Origin: Roseinatronobacter alkalisoli
GTDB taxonomy: Bacteria; Pseudomonadota; Alphaproteobacteria; Rhodobacterales; Rhodobacteraceae
Assembly (NCBI RefSeq): GCF_028745735.1
Contig: NZ_JAQZSM010000016.1
Coordinates: 1-64,000, forward strand
Reading direction: 5' to 3'
Length of the DNA: 64,000 nucleotides
Shown: piece by piece, positions 34,841-43,896 of the stretch
Position numbering within the stretch: position 1 is the first letter of the stretch
How the letters are laid out: every line of letters starts with the position of its first letter
Notes under the pieces: model-generated
Seen by the model: only the letters and a program-made list of their open reading frames with translations
Told to the model about the DNA's origin: nothing
Database searches by the model: none
Program-made: the position numbers and the translations under genes

Positions 34841-35623
34841 ATGACCCTGCTGGAACAGATGACCCTGTTCGACGATTGGCCGACATTGGCGGCGGCGCTG
34901 ACCGCCGTCTTTCTTGTGGGGTTGTCCAAGGGCGGGCTTGGCGGGGCATTCGCGTTGCTGGGGGTGCCGATACTGGCGCTTGTCATGCCGCCGGTGCAGG
35001 CCGCGGCATTGTTGCTGCCGATCCTTCTGATGATGGATGGCGTCAGCCTGTGGACATGGCGCGGCTGGTTTGACCGCGCCACACTTGTCCACCTGTTGCC
35101 CGGTGCGGTGCTGGGCATTGCCATTGGCGGGATGGCGGCTGCCTTCACGTCGGAAGCGTTAGTCAGGTTGATTGTGGGCGTGGTCGCGCTGGGCTTTGTG
35201 GCGCGCATGGCGCTGGCGCCGTCCGGCGGCACGGCACAAGGACAGGGGCGCGTGCGGGGCGGTTTCTGGGGGACAGTTGCGGGGTTCACCAGTTTCGTGG
35301 CCCATGCAGGTGGCCCGCCGTTTCAGGTCTATGTCCTTCCCCTGCGGCTTGACCCGAAAATTTATACCGGAACAAGCGTCATATTCTTTGCCGTGGTCAA
35401 TGCGATCAAGGTTGTGCCTTATGCGGCGCTGGGCCAGTTTGACCGCGTGACGCTGGTATCTGCCGCGCTGATGCTGCCGCTTGCCGTGGTGGCCACCCTG
35501 ATGGGGGCAGCCGTGGTAAAACGCATGCGTGCCGAAGTGTTCTATCCGCTGATGTATGTGATGGTGACGCTGGTGGGGCTGAAACTGGTCTGGGACGGGG
35601 TGTCCGCCCTGATTATCGGATAA
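34841..35623 (+). CDS. TauE/SafE (TSUP) family membrane protein
   Basis: A 260-residue protein with about eight helices. The first repeat reads VGLSKGGLGGAFALLGVPIL and the second TSFVAHAGGPPFQVYVLP. It belongs to the TSUP superfamily but is distinct from the copy at 10.6-11.4 kb. It starts 6 nt after guaB; Met7 (34859) is an alternative start. The end overlaps the opposing hydrolase gene by 11 bp. Substrate unknown. Confidence 0.82.
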   Translation: MTLLEQMTLFDDWPTLAAALTAVFLVGLSKGGLGGAFALLGVPILALVMPPVQAAALLLPILLMMDGVSLWTWRGWFDRATLVHLLPGAVLGIAIGGMAAAFTSEALVRLIVGVVALGFVARMALAPSGGTAQGQGRVRGGFWGTVAGFTSFVAHAGGPPFQVYVLPLRLDPKIYTGTSVIFFAVVNAIKVVPYAALGQFDRVTLVSAALMLPLAVVATLMGAAVVKRMRAEVFYPLMYVMVTLVGLKLVWDGVSALIIG

Positions 35624-36569
35624 GCCCTGCGCGTTGTGCGGTGCGCAAAATGGCGTCTGCGACAGCTTCGGGGCGGGCATGGTGGGGCATATGGCCCACG
35701 CCTTCCAGCCGCGTCAGGTTTACTGAACTGACCTCTTGTTCCAGACGTTCGGAATGTATGGACATGCCCACGGTTTCATCTGATGTGCCATGCACCACCT
35801 CTATAGGTATGGTCAGTGCGGGGTATCCCGGCGCCATGCCATCCACATATGTTTTCAGGCTGTTGACCTGCCGCGCATTCAGCGCAAGCTGGTCGGCGCG
35901 CAGGGTCAGGTCGCGGCCCAGATGATCCAGATAGCCATCAGGCACGGGATTTGGGGAAAACACACCATCCAATGTGGCCGTCACCGCTGAATCTGGCGCG
36001 AACTGCGCCACCAGTGGCAATACGATATTGCGCCCCAATGCCGATGCGCTGATGCGATACCACAACCCCAGATCACCGGGCCAGGGGTGGGACGCGGGTG
36101 CCAGCAATGTCAGGCCCGCCACATCATCGCCCGCGCGCAAGGCCCAGGCCAGCGCGACCGCCCCACCATAGGAATGACCCAGTAAAATGGGGCGCTCCAC
36201 ACCCAGTTCAGCGACTGCGGCGCGCAGGATATCGGCCTGTTCAAGTGGTCCTTCGGGGCCGCCGAAATCATCGGAAAACCCGAAACCGGGCCGGTCCAGC
36301 GCAATCACGCGGAAATCTGCGGCCATGCGGTCGATCAGGCCAAAGCTGAAATCGCGCGCATTGCCGTTTGCCCCATGGATCAACACCAGATCCGGCCCAT
36401 GACCACGGATGATTGCGTGAATGCGCCCTTCGGGCAGGGTGACAAACGCACCTTCCGGCTGTGTCTGGGCATTGGCCATGCGGTCCCCGATCACGCCCAT
36501 GCATGCCGTCAGAAGGATTGCGCTGAACGCAAGTGCCGCAAGTCTACTGGCCGATAAGGTCAAGGTCAT
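35613..36569 (-). CDS. alpha/beta-hydrolase lipoprotein
   Basis: A 318-residue protein with a lipoprotein signal (lipobox LLTAC, Cys23) and a complete alpha/beta-hydrolase domain: [13 protein letters not shown] oxyanion loop, nucleophile Ser in [15 protein letters not shown], acid in [11 protein letters not shown] and His in [13 protein letters not shown] periplasmic esterase-like enzyme is likely; substrate unknown. Its first 26 nt overlap the 3' end of metA on the same strand, so the two may be coupled. Confidence 0.85.
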   Translation of the reverse strand: MTLTLSASRLAALAFSAILLTACMGVIGDRMANAQTQPEGAFVTLPEGRIHAIIRGHGPDLVLIHGANGNARDFSFGLIDRMAADFRVIALDRPGFGFSDDFGGPEGPLEQADILRAAVAELGVERPILLGHSYGGAVALAWALRAGDDVAGLTLLAPASHPWPGDLGLWYRISASALGRNIVLPLVAQFAPDSAVTATLDGVFSPNPVPDGYLDHLGRDLTLRADQLALNARQVNSLKTYVDGMAPGYPALTIPIEVVHGTSDETVGMSIHSERLEQEVSSVNLTRLEGVGHMPHHARPEAVADAILRTAQRAGLIR

Positions 36570-37461
36570 AGGGTGTTGTCTGGTAAATCTGGTTTATCCA
36601 GTTACCATATAGAAGATGCGCGTGGCTTCTCCAGCGGTTCAGCGGCATTTTCGCGGGATTGTCATCGGGATAGTAGTTCTGCGGCACATTGATGGCTTTT
36701 CCGGCGGCCACATCGCGGTCATATTCATCCTTCAGCGTGGTGCTGTCATATTCGAGATGGTTGAAGATCATCAGCGCGCGGTGTCCGGGATCTTCGACCA
36801 GACAGGGACCGGACTGATCAGATGCGATCAGGGTATTCAGCCCGGCTACTTCGTCAATTTCGGGTTGGCGCAATTCGGTCCAGCGGCTGACCGGGATCAG
36901 CAGGTCATCCGAAAATCCCCGCAGATAAGGCGAGGCCGGTGCAAGATTGCGGTGCCGGAAGCAGCCGAATGCCTTGGCGTCCAGCATGTGTTTGTTAATG
37001 CCGTGGAAATGCCAGAGCATGGCCATGCCGCCCCAGCAAACGCCGAAACTGTTGTGAACATGGGTCTGGGTCCAGTCCAGAATTTCGGTCAGTTCATTCC
37101 AGTAGGTCACGTCTTCATAGGGCAGGTGTTCGATCGGCGCGCCGGTAATGACAAGCCCGTCAAACCGCTCAGACTTGACCTCCTGAAAGGGGCGGTAGAA
37201 TTCCGCCATATGTTCGGCGGCGGTATTCTTTGTTTCATGTTCGGACATGCGGATCAGGGACAGTTCAATCTGCAAAGGGGTGGACCCGATCAGGCGCGCA
37301 AACTGGGTTTCGGTCTGGATTTTCTTTGGCATCAGGTTCAGAAGCCCGATGCGCAGAGGGCGGATGTCCTGCCGCGCGGCGTCGGTGTCGGACATGACCA
37401 TGACCCCTTCGCGTGACAACACGTCGAAGGCAGGCAGCGTCGCGGGCAGCTTGATGGGCAT
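36544..37461 (-). CDS. metA: homoserine O-acetyltransferase (MetA family)
   Basis: A 305-residue MetA-family acyltransferase that activates homoserine for methionine synthesis. The catalytic Cys is in [10 protein letters not shown] and the catalytic His and Glu lie in IFNHLEYD. The acyl-donor position reads ITGAPIEHL: Glu after the GAP-hydrophobic motif is the acetyl-CoA type, while Gly there marks succinyl-CoA enzymes. Only 17 bp separate it from the upstream P-loop gene, so no riboswitch fits in between. Confidence 0.93.
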   Translation of the reverse strand: MPIKLPATLPAFDVLSREGVMVMSDTDAARQDIRPLRIGLLNLMPKKIQTETQFARLIGSTPLQIELSLIRMSEHETKNTAAEHMAEFYRPFQEVKSERFDGLVITGAPIEHLPYEDVTYWNELTEILDWTQTHVHNSFGVCWGGMAMLWHFHGINKHMLDAKAFGCFRHRNLAPASPYLRGFSDDLLIPVSRWTELRQPEIDEVAGLNTLIASDQSGPCLVEDPGHRALMIFNHLEYDSTTLKDEYDRDVAAGKAINVPQNYYPDDNPAKMPLNRWRSHAHLLYGNWINQIYQTTPYDLDLIGQ

Positions 37462-37478
37462 GGGTGTTCCTCAGTCGG

Positions 37479-38336
37479 TCAGTCAGGCAGTTTTTCAGCA
37501 ATAAGGTCGGTGAAACCGGGTGCGTTGCGAATATGCGCCACTTCTTCGGCGGTGACAGTCACGCCCCAGTTTTCGGCCATGGCGCTGTAGCGGGGGGCAC
37601 GATGGGCTAGTGCGCGTGCATAGGTCCAGCGCACGAAAGCATCAGGGTCTATACGCTCGGCGGGCTGATTGGTTTCAGCCTGATAGGCTGTCCATGCATC
37701 GTGCAGAAAATCCGGCTGGTAATACATGGGCTTCGGCGCGCGGTCAAAACGGCGGATCAGTTCAGCCGTATGTGCGTCAGACCCCTTGATCCAGACCGGC
37801 AGCACATGTTCCGCCAGACGCGACATCAGCGGGTCTTGCGGGTCATCGGGATCGATCACCTCGCAGATTGATCCGCCAGTGTCGCAGATGAAATTCGCAT
37901 AGCCGTAAAGTTCGCCGGCGCGGGCGATGAAATGCGGCGTATCCGACAGGGCCGCAATTTCGGCGGCGCGGTGCTGGTCCTGTCGAGTCATGTAGTCGTG
38001 GAAAGGCAGGCCGCCCAGATCGGGGTTACCCGGTTTACCTAGATAGGTGGATAGCGGCGCCAGATTTTCGAAGGTGATATTGGAACTGATATAGACCGAA
38101 TCCGACAGCAGCAATTCGCGCAGCAGCGGTACTTTCATTGCCTCGCGCTTGAAATTATCGGCAATGAATTCGCCCATATAGCGCGTGCCGATCCGATAAT
38201 CGACAGAATAGTGGAACCAGTCGCCCGCGTCGCGCAGCAATTTGGACAGATGTGTTTTGCCAAGTCCGGACATGCCAAACAGCATGACGCGCTTTGCAGG
38301 GGCATTTCGCCATATCCGGGCGTTGGGGTAAAGCAT
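37479..38336 (-). CDS. P-loop ATPase/kinase-like protein upstream of metA
   Basis: A 285-residue protein with a Walker A near the start, VMLFGMSGLGKTHLSKLL (about 16-33), reminiscent of shikimate-kinase-type P-loops. It continues with FHYSVDYRIGTRYMG and NFICDTGGSICEVIDPDDP. Similar proteins occur in Rhodobacterales next to metA, but I know of no assigned function. The ATG at 38336 gives a sensible N-terminus; the frame further upstream crosses a terminator. Forms a probable operon with metA and the lipoprotein hydrolase. Confidence 0.72.
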   Translation of the reverse strand: MLYPNARIWRNAPAKRVMLFGMSGLGKTHLSKLLRDAGDWFHYSVDYRIGTRYMGEFIADNFKREAMKVPLLRELLLSDSVYISSNITFENLAPLSTYLGKPGNPDLGGLPFHDYMTRQDQHRAAEIAALSDTPHFIARAGELYGYANFICDTGGSICEVIDPDDPQDPLMSRLAEHVLPVWIKGSDAHTAELIRRFDRAPKPMYYQPDFLHDAWTAYQAETNQPAERIDPDAFVRWTYARALAHRAPRYSAMAENWGVTVTAEEVAHIRNAPGFTDLIAEKLPD

Positions 38337-38408
38337 GGGCGCGCGGTCCTTGGTCGCAATGTGGTGACACTGCCTATCTACTGGTGCAGGCGGGGTCAAT
38401 GCCACATC

Positions 38409-38441
38409 AAAAAGGCCCCGCCGCGGGGTGCGGCAGGGCCT
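38409..38441 (-). terminator. rho-independent terminator after the FadL-type gene
   Basis: On the minus strand GGCCCTGCCGC and GCGGCGGGGCC form an 11-bp stem with one mismatch and an ACCCC loop, followed by TTTTT. It lies 24 nt after the porin stop and separates it from the P-loop/metA operon. Confidence 0.8.
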
Positions 38442-38464
38442 TGGTCTGATCATGCGTTCCGATG

Positions 38465-39535
38465 TCAGAAACGGAAACCCACACGGATACCCGCGCCGAT
38501 GGCGGAATTCTTGCCGAACTGGCCGCCAATGGGCGGGACCGTCGTTGCACTGCCCAGCTTGGTGTATTGAATGCCGCCGCTGATGGTCATGGCGTCAAGC
38601 GTGTAGGATGCACCGACCCCAATGGATGTACGCTTGCCGGTCGGGCCAAGGTTGCTGGTCGGGTTGCCATTGCCGGTATCATGGGACAGCGACAGCGACC
38701 CGGACCAGTTTTCGTTGAACCGCCGACCGACACCCAGCGTATAGGTCATGGAATTCTTCTGGTATGCGACCAGTGAACTGCCTGTCGCCATGTTGAACTG
38801 CGGCGGGGTGATGTCGAAATCTTTCCATTTGACATACCGGACGGACCCGAAAACCAACGTGTCCTCTGCAACCCCTGTCTGGAATTCAAGGTTCAGGGAT
38901 TCAGGCATCTTGGTTGTAAACCGTGTCGATGCCTGCGGGAATGCACCAGGGCCGGTTTCAGTGGCCCGGAAGCTGTGCTTGATTGCGGACTGATAGGTCA
39001 GCGCCACACGCATTGCGATTTCCGGCTTTTCATACGCTACACCCACCAGATAGCCCCAAGCCTGATCTGTATTGGTGGACATCGTGTAAGCGAAAGCAGG
39101 AAGGTTGACAGAACCGCTTGTCCAGGATGACCGCAGCCCGGCATGCGCGCTGAAGCCGTTGCCGAACTTGTAGCGCAGAATACCTGTCAGGCTGGTATTG
39201 CTGATCTTGCCGGTTGCCCCGGTCAGAATTGCCGCTGTTCCTGTCGGATACATGACATCTGCCCCGAAAGGCTGGTCAAGGATAATGGCATAGGACCATT
39301 GCTCGTTGATATCCGCCTTATAGGAAATCGACCCGGTAAAGAAATTGCGCGCGATATTACCGGTGGCGCCCGGTGCGTTGCCGCTGACGCGCGGTGCGCC
39401 ATAAGTCGCACCCACTTCCACATATCGCCCCTGTTGAAACAAAATATTCATGGATTGCGGGTTGCGTTCGATGCCGCCTGCGACTGCGGGGCTCGCGCCA
39501 AGGGCCACAAGACCTGCTGCGATGTAATTGCGCAC
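38465..39535 (-). CDS. FadL/OmpP1-family outer-membrane transport protein
   Basis: A 356-residue protein with a signal peptide (VRNYIAAGLVALGASPAVAGG) and alternating hydrophobic beta-strands to a C-terminal aromatic residue (VGFRF), typical of a barrel. GGIERNPQSMNILF is the FadL hatch-like opening. Such porins admit fatty acids and other hydrophobic compounds. The start is probably GTG at 39535: AAGGAGGA lies 9 nt upstream, while the ATG at 39589 would precede the signal with a hydrophilic extension. Confidence 0.85.
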   Translation of the reverse strand: MRNYIAAGLVALGASPAVAGGIERNPQSMNILFQQGRYVEVGATYGAPRVSGNAPGATGNIARNFFTGSISYKADINEQWSYAIILDQPFGADVMYPTGTAAILTGATGKISNTSLTGILRYKFGNGFSAHAGLRSSWTSGSVNLPAFAYTMSTNTDQAWGYLVGVAYEKPEIAMRVALTYQSAIKHSFRATETGPGAFPQASTRFTTKMPESLNLEFQTGVAEDTLVFGSVRYVKWKDFDITPPQFNMATGSSLVAYQKNSMTYTLGVGRRFNENWSGSLSLSHDTGNGNPTSNLGPTGKRTSIGVGASYTLDAMTISGGIQYTKLGSATTVPPIGGQFGKNSAIGAGIRVGFRF

Positions 39536-39704
39536 GGAAAACTCCTCCTTCTTTCCGGCAGGGTGTCTCCTCTCACCCGCTCGCATCAAGTAAACACCTT
39601 ATTCACCGGTCTGTCACATCTGACTTTGCGTCAAGTTATACCATCGACCCGGATTGTTGCGACTTTACAACTGAAGGTTTAGTGTCGGCAGGGTCAACCT
39701 GCTA

Positions 39705-42161
39705 TTAATTCGGGTACAGATGCGTCTGCCCCACCGCGCCGCCGCGCGCCAGTTCGGGGTCCAGTGTCATGGGAATATATTCGCCACGCCGCCATAACTC
39801 GCCCAGATCGTCATAATGGCGCGACAGTGGGTGCCCTGACTGACCCGTGGACAGGATAAAGACCGAGCTTTCGGGATCAGCAAAATCATAGACAGCGCGG
39901 TAAACTGCGGCATGGACATTGGCGAAGGGTTCAGGGTCCCGCCCCGATGTGCGGGCGCGCATCAGTGTGTGATCGCCGCCTGATGTAGATTGCCGGATAT
40001 TGACGAAGGCGCGCAGGCCCGGCGCATTCCCCAGCACCGTGTGCCGGTGGGTGGCGGTATGGGCGTCACCCCAACGCCAGCTTTCAACGGATGTGCCATA
40101 GCGTTCGGTCAGGCGCAGCAGTGCTTCATCCAGTGACAGAAGCGCCATATCCGTGCAAGTTTCCTGCACCGAGGATTGCACCACATTGCACCATTCGCCC
40201 GCGCCGTTCGTGTTGCGGAACACCCGTTCAATGAAGTCGGGATTGACATGCGTGAAGGCGTCTTCCAGCGGTCCCAGCTCGTCGCGGATAAGGCGGGTCT
40301 GCAACGCGCGCATCCATGCGGAATAGATCAGGGGTTCGGGCAGATGTTCGTTCATCTCGCCGTTCCAGTCGGCCAGCAGGCTTAGCGCACGCTGGCGCAG
40401 ATGGGCGCGGGTGCCCGCAGGCGCCGCCTCGCCAGAGAACCACAGATCGGCTGCAACCAGCGGCAGCAGCAAACGCGCGGCGGGACTGACAGTGTCCAGT
40501 TGCGCTTCGATAAAACTGTCGCGGGTATGGACGTTGCGCGCACGCATCAGATGCAGAAAGCGGGTGATGCGCTGCGTATCGCCCCAGTCATGGCTGACAT
40601 GCAGCGGAAAGGGGCGGTCAAGAATCTTGTTGTTGGTGTTGCCCAGAATACCGCTTTCGGGGTCCAGAAAGCGCGGATTGGATGAATAGGGCAAGGTGCC
40701 CAGCCAGCGGTTTTCCGCATGCCAGCCCGGTGCAGGCATGCGCCCTTGCGTCTGATGATCGGCATTGCGGCGTGGCAGATGGCCGATTGTCTGCATGGCC
40801 ACGCGGTCGCGGGTGGCCAGCATCAGGTTTTGTGCCGGGGCCACGAATAATTCACCCGCATCAATAGCCGCTTCCATCGTTTGCGCCTGCATCAGGCGGA
40901 TTGCGGCAGTCATGGTTGTGTCTTCAGCGGTCAGGGCGGTCCAGCCAATGCTGGCCACATGCCCCGGCGGGGTGACGGTGCCCAGATCATAAAGTGCCCC
41001 CGACAGGACCGGGCCGTTTTCGGACCAGCGCAATGTCAGGGTCAGCGGGTCTTCGTCCTTGACCCGGATGATGGAACCGCGGGTTTCAAATTCGGCCCAG
41101 CCATCGGGGGTGCGGTATTGCGCGGGGTCGTCGGGATTCAGCTGTTCGATGAACACATCGGTATCATCGACATAGGCCGATGTGATGCCCCAACCCAGCG
41201 CGTTTGAACGGCCTGACAGGATGGCCGGAATCCCCGGAATTGTAGCACCGATTACCCCGCCGGATATCAGTTCGATACGGGCAAGATACATAAGCGCGGG
41301 CGCGGTCAGTTCCAGATGGGGGTCATTCGCCAGCAACGCGCCATCGCCTGCAGCACGTGCGGGCGCTGCGGCAAAACTGTTGGACGCCCCCGCCAATGTA
41401 TAGGGCCGGATGGGCGAGAGGGGGTCGTCAAATACAGCAACCTGTGTTGCGACGGGCAGGCCCGGAAACAGACTGGAATATTCGGGCACTTCGGCCAAGC
41501 CTGCGCCGGGCGCATCCGGCATCAGATCGCGCAGGCGGTCGTTGTCCAGCAAGCTCGATGCGCGCGCGCGCAGCACTTCGGTGGATATCTGTGAATTCAG
41601 TTGCACCGACAGCAGTTTCAGGATGGCCAGTGAATCCGCCGGTTGCCATAGCGGTGTTTCCGTCCTGAACATGAAGAATTCCGGCGCGCCACGCCCGCGC
41701 GCGCGGTCCGATGTCAGCCGCAGCCAGGCATTCACCCCGTCGGCATAGGCGCGAAGCGCGTCCTGGGTCGCGGTGTCCTGCACATCGAAGGACGCGCGCG
41801 CCAGCCCGTAGATGTCTAGCCTGCGCATCAGTTCATCGGTGCGCAATGTGCGGCGACCGAACATTTCCGACAAGCGCCCCTGCGCTGTGCGCCGCAATAT
41901 CTGCATCTGCCACAATCTGTCCTGCGCGTGTACAAAACCCAGGCCAAAAAACACATCGCGATCGGTTTCGCCAAAAACATGCGGCACATTGTGGGTATTG
42001 CGCAGGATTTCGACCGGGGCGGTCAGCCCGTCAAGGGTGAAATCCTCGTTATAATCGGGTAAGGACCGCGACAGGAAAAAATAGATTGCCAGCGCCACCA
42101 GTGCAGTCAATGCCAGCAGACCGGACAGAATATAGACGAGCCAGCGAAACAGGGTAAACAT
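39705..42161 (-). CDS. penicillin acylase family Ntn-hydrolase, membrane-anchored
   Basis: An 818-residue protein with one N-terminal membrane helix (about 8-30) and the penicillin-acylase fold. The alpha-chain begins VEILRNTHNVPHVFGETDRD and GFVHAQDRLWQM; the autoprocessing Ser is probably in YTLAGASNSFAAAPA, followed by LLANDPHLELTAPAL. Family members cleave amide bonds in beta-lactams, acyl-homoserine lactones or cyclic lipopeptides; substrate cannot be inferred. It faces away from the oxidoreductase gene. A full-length beta-chain is present. Confidence 0.9.
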   Translation of the reverse strand: MFTLFRWLVYILSGLLALTALVALAIYFFLSRSLPDYNEDFTLDGLTAPVEILRNTHNVPHVFGETDRDVFFGLGFVHAQDRLWQMQILRRTAQGRLSEMFGRRTLRTDELMRRLDIYGLARASFDVQDTATQDALRAYADGVNAWLRLTSDRARGRGAPEFFMFRTETPLWQPADSLAILKLLSVQLNSQISTEVLRARASSLLDNDRLRDLMPDAPGAGLAEVPEYSSLFPGLPVATQVAVFDDPLSPIRPYTLAGASNSFAAAPARAAGDGALLANDPHLELTAPALMYLARIELISGGVIGATIPGIPAILSGRSNALGWGITSAYVDDTDVFIEQLNPDDPAQYRTPDGWAEFETRGSIIRVKDEDPLTLTLRWSENGPVLSGALYDLGTVTPPGHVASIGWTALTAEDTTMTAAIRLMQAQTMEAAIDAGELFVAPAQNLMLATRDRVAMQTIGHLPRRNADHQTQGRMPAPGWHAENRWLGTLPYSSNPRFLDPESGILGNTNNKILDRPFPLHVSHDWGDTQRITRFLHLMRARNVHTRDSFIEAQLDTVSPAARLLLPLVAADLWFSGEAAPAGTRAHLRQRALSLLADWNGEMNEHLPEPLIYSAWMRALQTRLIRDELGPLEDAFTHVNPDFIERVFRNTNGAGEWCNVVQSSVQETCTDMALLSLDEALLRLTERYGTSVESWRWGDAHTATHRHTVLGNAPGLRAFVNIRQSTSGGDHTLMRARTSGRDPEPFANVHAAVYRAVYDFADPESSVFILSTGQSGHPLSRHYDDLGELWRRGEYIPMTLDPELARGGAVGQTHLYPN

Positions 42162-42257
42162 GGGCGCAAAACGGCTTTCGGTTGACGGTCATTCTGGCCA
42201 TGATACCTATTATCTGGGCGGGACAAGCGCAATCACAAGTATGGGAAAGGCCGGGCA

Positions 42258-43145
42258 ATGGCAAAAATCGCGTTTCTGGGGCTGGGGGTCATGGGCGGAC
42301 CAATGGCGGGGCATCTGGCCCGTGTCGGCCATGACGTCACAGTCTATAACCGCACCACCACCAAGGCAAAAGCCTGGGGGGCTGCACATGGTGGTGATTG
42401 GGCGAAAACCCCGCGCGCGGCTGCACAAGGCGCTGAATTTGTGATGGCCTGTGTGGGCAATGATGATGACTTGCGCAATGTCTGTCTGGGCGAAGACGGG
42501 GCTTTTGCCGGGATGGGGACGGGCACGGTCTTCGTGGACCATACAACCGTGTCGGCACAGGTAGCCCGTGAATTGCACGGCATTGCCGATGCGCAGGGCG
42601 TGGGTTTCGTGGATGCGCCGGTTTCGGGCGGGCAGGCGGGGGCCGAAAACGGGGTTCTGTCGATCATGTGCGGGGGGGATGCGGCAACCTTTGAACGCGC
42701 GGAGCCGGTCATGGGGGCCTATGCCCGCGTGTGCAGACGCATGGGCGACAGCGGTGCCGGGCAGATTGCCAAGATGATGAACCAGATCTGCATTGCGGGC
42801 CTTGTTCAGGGGCTGGCAGAGGCACTGCATTTCGGCGAGAAATCGGGCATGGATGGCCGCGCCGTGGTCGAGGTCATCAGCCAGGGCGCGGCGGGATCAT
42901 GGCAGATGGCAAACCGCCACGCCACGATGCTGGATGGTGAATTCAATCACGGGTTTGCTGTGGACTGGATGCGCAAGGATCTGGCCATCTGTCTGGCTGC
43001 GGCGGAAGATGTGGGCGCATCCTTGCCTGTCACAGCATTGATTGATCAGTTCTACAAGGATGTTCAGCGCATGGGCGGCGGGCGCTGGGACACATCCAGC
43101 CTGATTGAACGTCTGCGCGCGTTCGGGGGGAATGATGCTGTATGA
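42258..43145 (+). CDS. beta-hydroxyacid dehydrogenase family oxidoreductase
   Basis: A 295-residue NAD(P)-dependent enzyme of the 3-hydroxyisobutyrate/tartronate semialdehyde group. The Rossmann motif is FLGLGVMGGPMAGHL (6-20), the substrate motif FVDAPVSGGQAGAENG and the catalytic Lys in GAGQIAKMMNQ. Which hydroxyacid it uses is not clear. It overlaps the carbonic-anhydrase-like gene by 11-14 nt. Confidence 0.88.
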   Translation: MAKIAFLGLGVMGGPMAGHLARVGHDVTVYNRTTTKAKAWGAAHGGDWAKTPRAAAQGAEFVMACVGNDDDLRNVCLGEDGAFAGMGTGTVFVDHTTVSAQVARELHGIADAQGVGFVDAPVSGGQAGAENGVLSIMCGGDAATFERAEPVMGAYARVCRRMGDSGAGQIAKMMNQICIAGLVQGLAEALHFGEKSGMDGRAVVEVISQGAAGSWQMANRHATMLDGEFNHGFAVDWMRKDLAICLAAAEDVGASLPVTALIDQFYKDVQRMGGGRWDTSSLIERLRAFGGNDAV

Positions 43146-43659
43146 ACTGGACGGGCAGCGGCCTGATGTACCTGCGGATGGGGATTTCTGGGTGGCACCG
43201 GGGGCGCATGTCATCGGGAATGTGGTGTTGGGGCAGGGCGTTTCAATCTGGTTCGGATGCACCTTGCGGGGCGATAATGAACCCCTGATGATCGGGGCGG
43301 GATCCAATATTCAGGAAAACTGCGTTCTGCACACGGATATGGGCTATCCGTTGCGCGTTGGTGAGAACTGCACCATCGGGCATAAGGCGATCCTGCATGG
43401 CTGTACCATCGGCGATGGTTCGCTTGTGGGGATGGGCGCGACGGTTCTGAATGGTGCGACTATCGGCAAGGGCTGTCTGATCGGCGCAGGGGCGCTGGTG
43501 ACCGAGGGCAAGGAAATTCCTGACGGGTCATTGGTGATGGGCGCGCCGGGACGGGTGGTGCGGCAACTGGATGACGCGGCGCGCGCCCAGTTGCTGCAAT
43601 CTGCAGCGGGATATCGTGCGAATATGGGCCGGTTCAGGACCGGTTTGCGCGCGATCTGA
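43132..43659 (+). CDS. gamma-class carbonic anhydrase-like protein
   Basis: A ~175-residue left-handed beta-helix protein with hexapeptide repeats (IGAGSNIQENCVLHTD, VGENCTIGHKAILHGC). The zinc-type histidines are in VLHTD and IGHKAILHGC. Related proteins include YrdA and gamma-carbonic anhydrases; many lack measured activity. ATG codons at 43132 and 43135 both fit; the first is listed. The start lies within the end of the dehydrogenase gene. Confidence 0.85.
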   Translation: MMLYELDGQRPDVPADGDFWVAPGAHVIGNVVLGQGVSIWFGCTLRGDNEPLMIGAGSNIQENCVLHTDMGYPLRVGENCTIGHKAILHGCTIGDGSLVGMGATVLNGATIGKGCLIGAGALVTEGKEIPDGSLVMGAPGRVVRQLDDAARAQLLQSAAGYRANMGRFRTGLRAI

Positions 43660-43675
43660 ACTCTCGTGGATTTTC

Positions 43676-43832
43676 CGGGGGCGGCTTGGGGGGCGGCTGC
43701 CCCCCAAACCCCCTGCCTCAAGGGGGGACCCCCCTTGAGAAACCCGTGCGGGCGTGTCCGCGCATATGTCTGCACGACATGTGAAAACGCGCGCTTTGTT
43801 GGATATTTATGCCAGAATGAAAGCGGCAGGGT
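43676..43832 (+). repeat. dispersed GC-hairpin repeat, copy 2 (longest)
   Basis: GGGGGGCGGCTGCCCCCC is followed by a second hairpin CTCAAGGGGG/CCCCCTTGAG and, after about 55 nt, by the tail GGATATTTATGCCAGAATGA. Located directly after the carbonic-anhydrase-like gene. Confidence 0.65.
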
Positions 43833-43847
43833 GATGGGGCGTTGAAA

Positions 43848-43871
43848 AAAGGCCATCGTGAGATGGCCTTT
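43848..43871 (-). terminator. rho-independent terminator of typA
   Basis: AAAGGCCATC and GATGGCCTTT make a 10-bp stem with a 4-nt loop, and on the minus strand TTT continues after it. It lies 26 nt after the typA stop. Confidence 0.8.
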
Positions 43872-43896
43872 CATTGGAGTTTGCTTGTCTGCCTGT

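Noticed and set aside
37462-37478. A SAM-II riboswitch upstream of metA
   Set aside because: Only 17 bp separate metA from the preceding gene.
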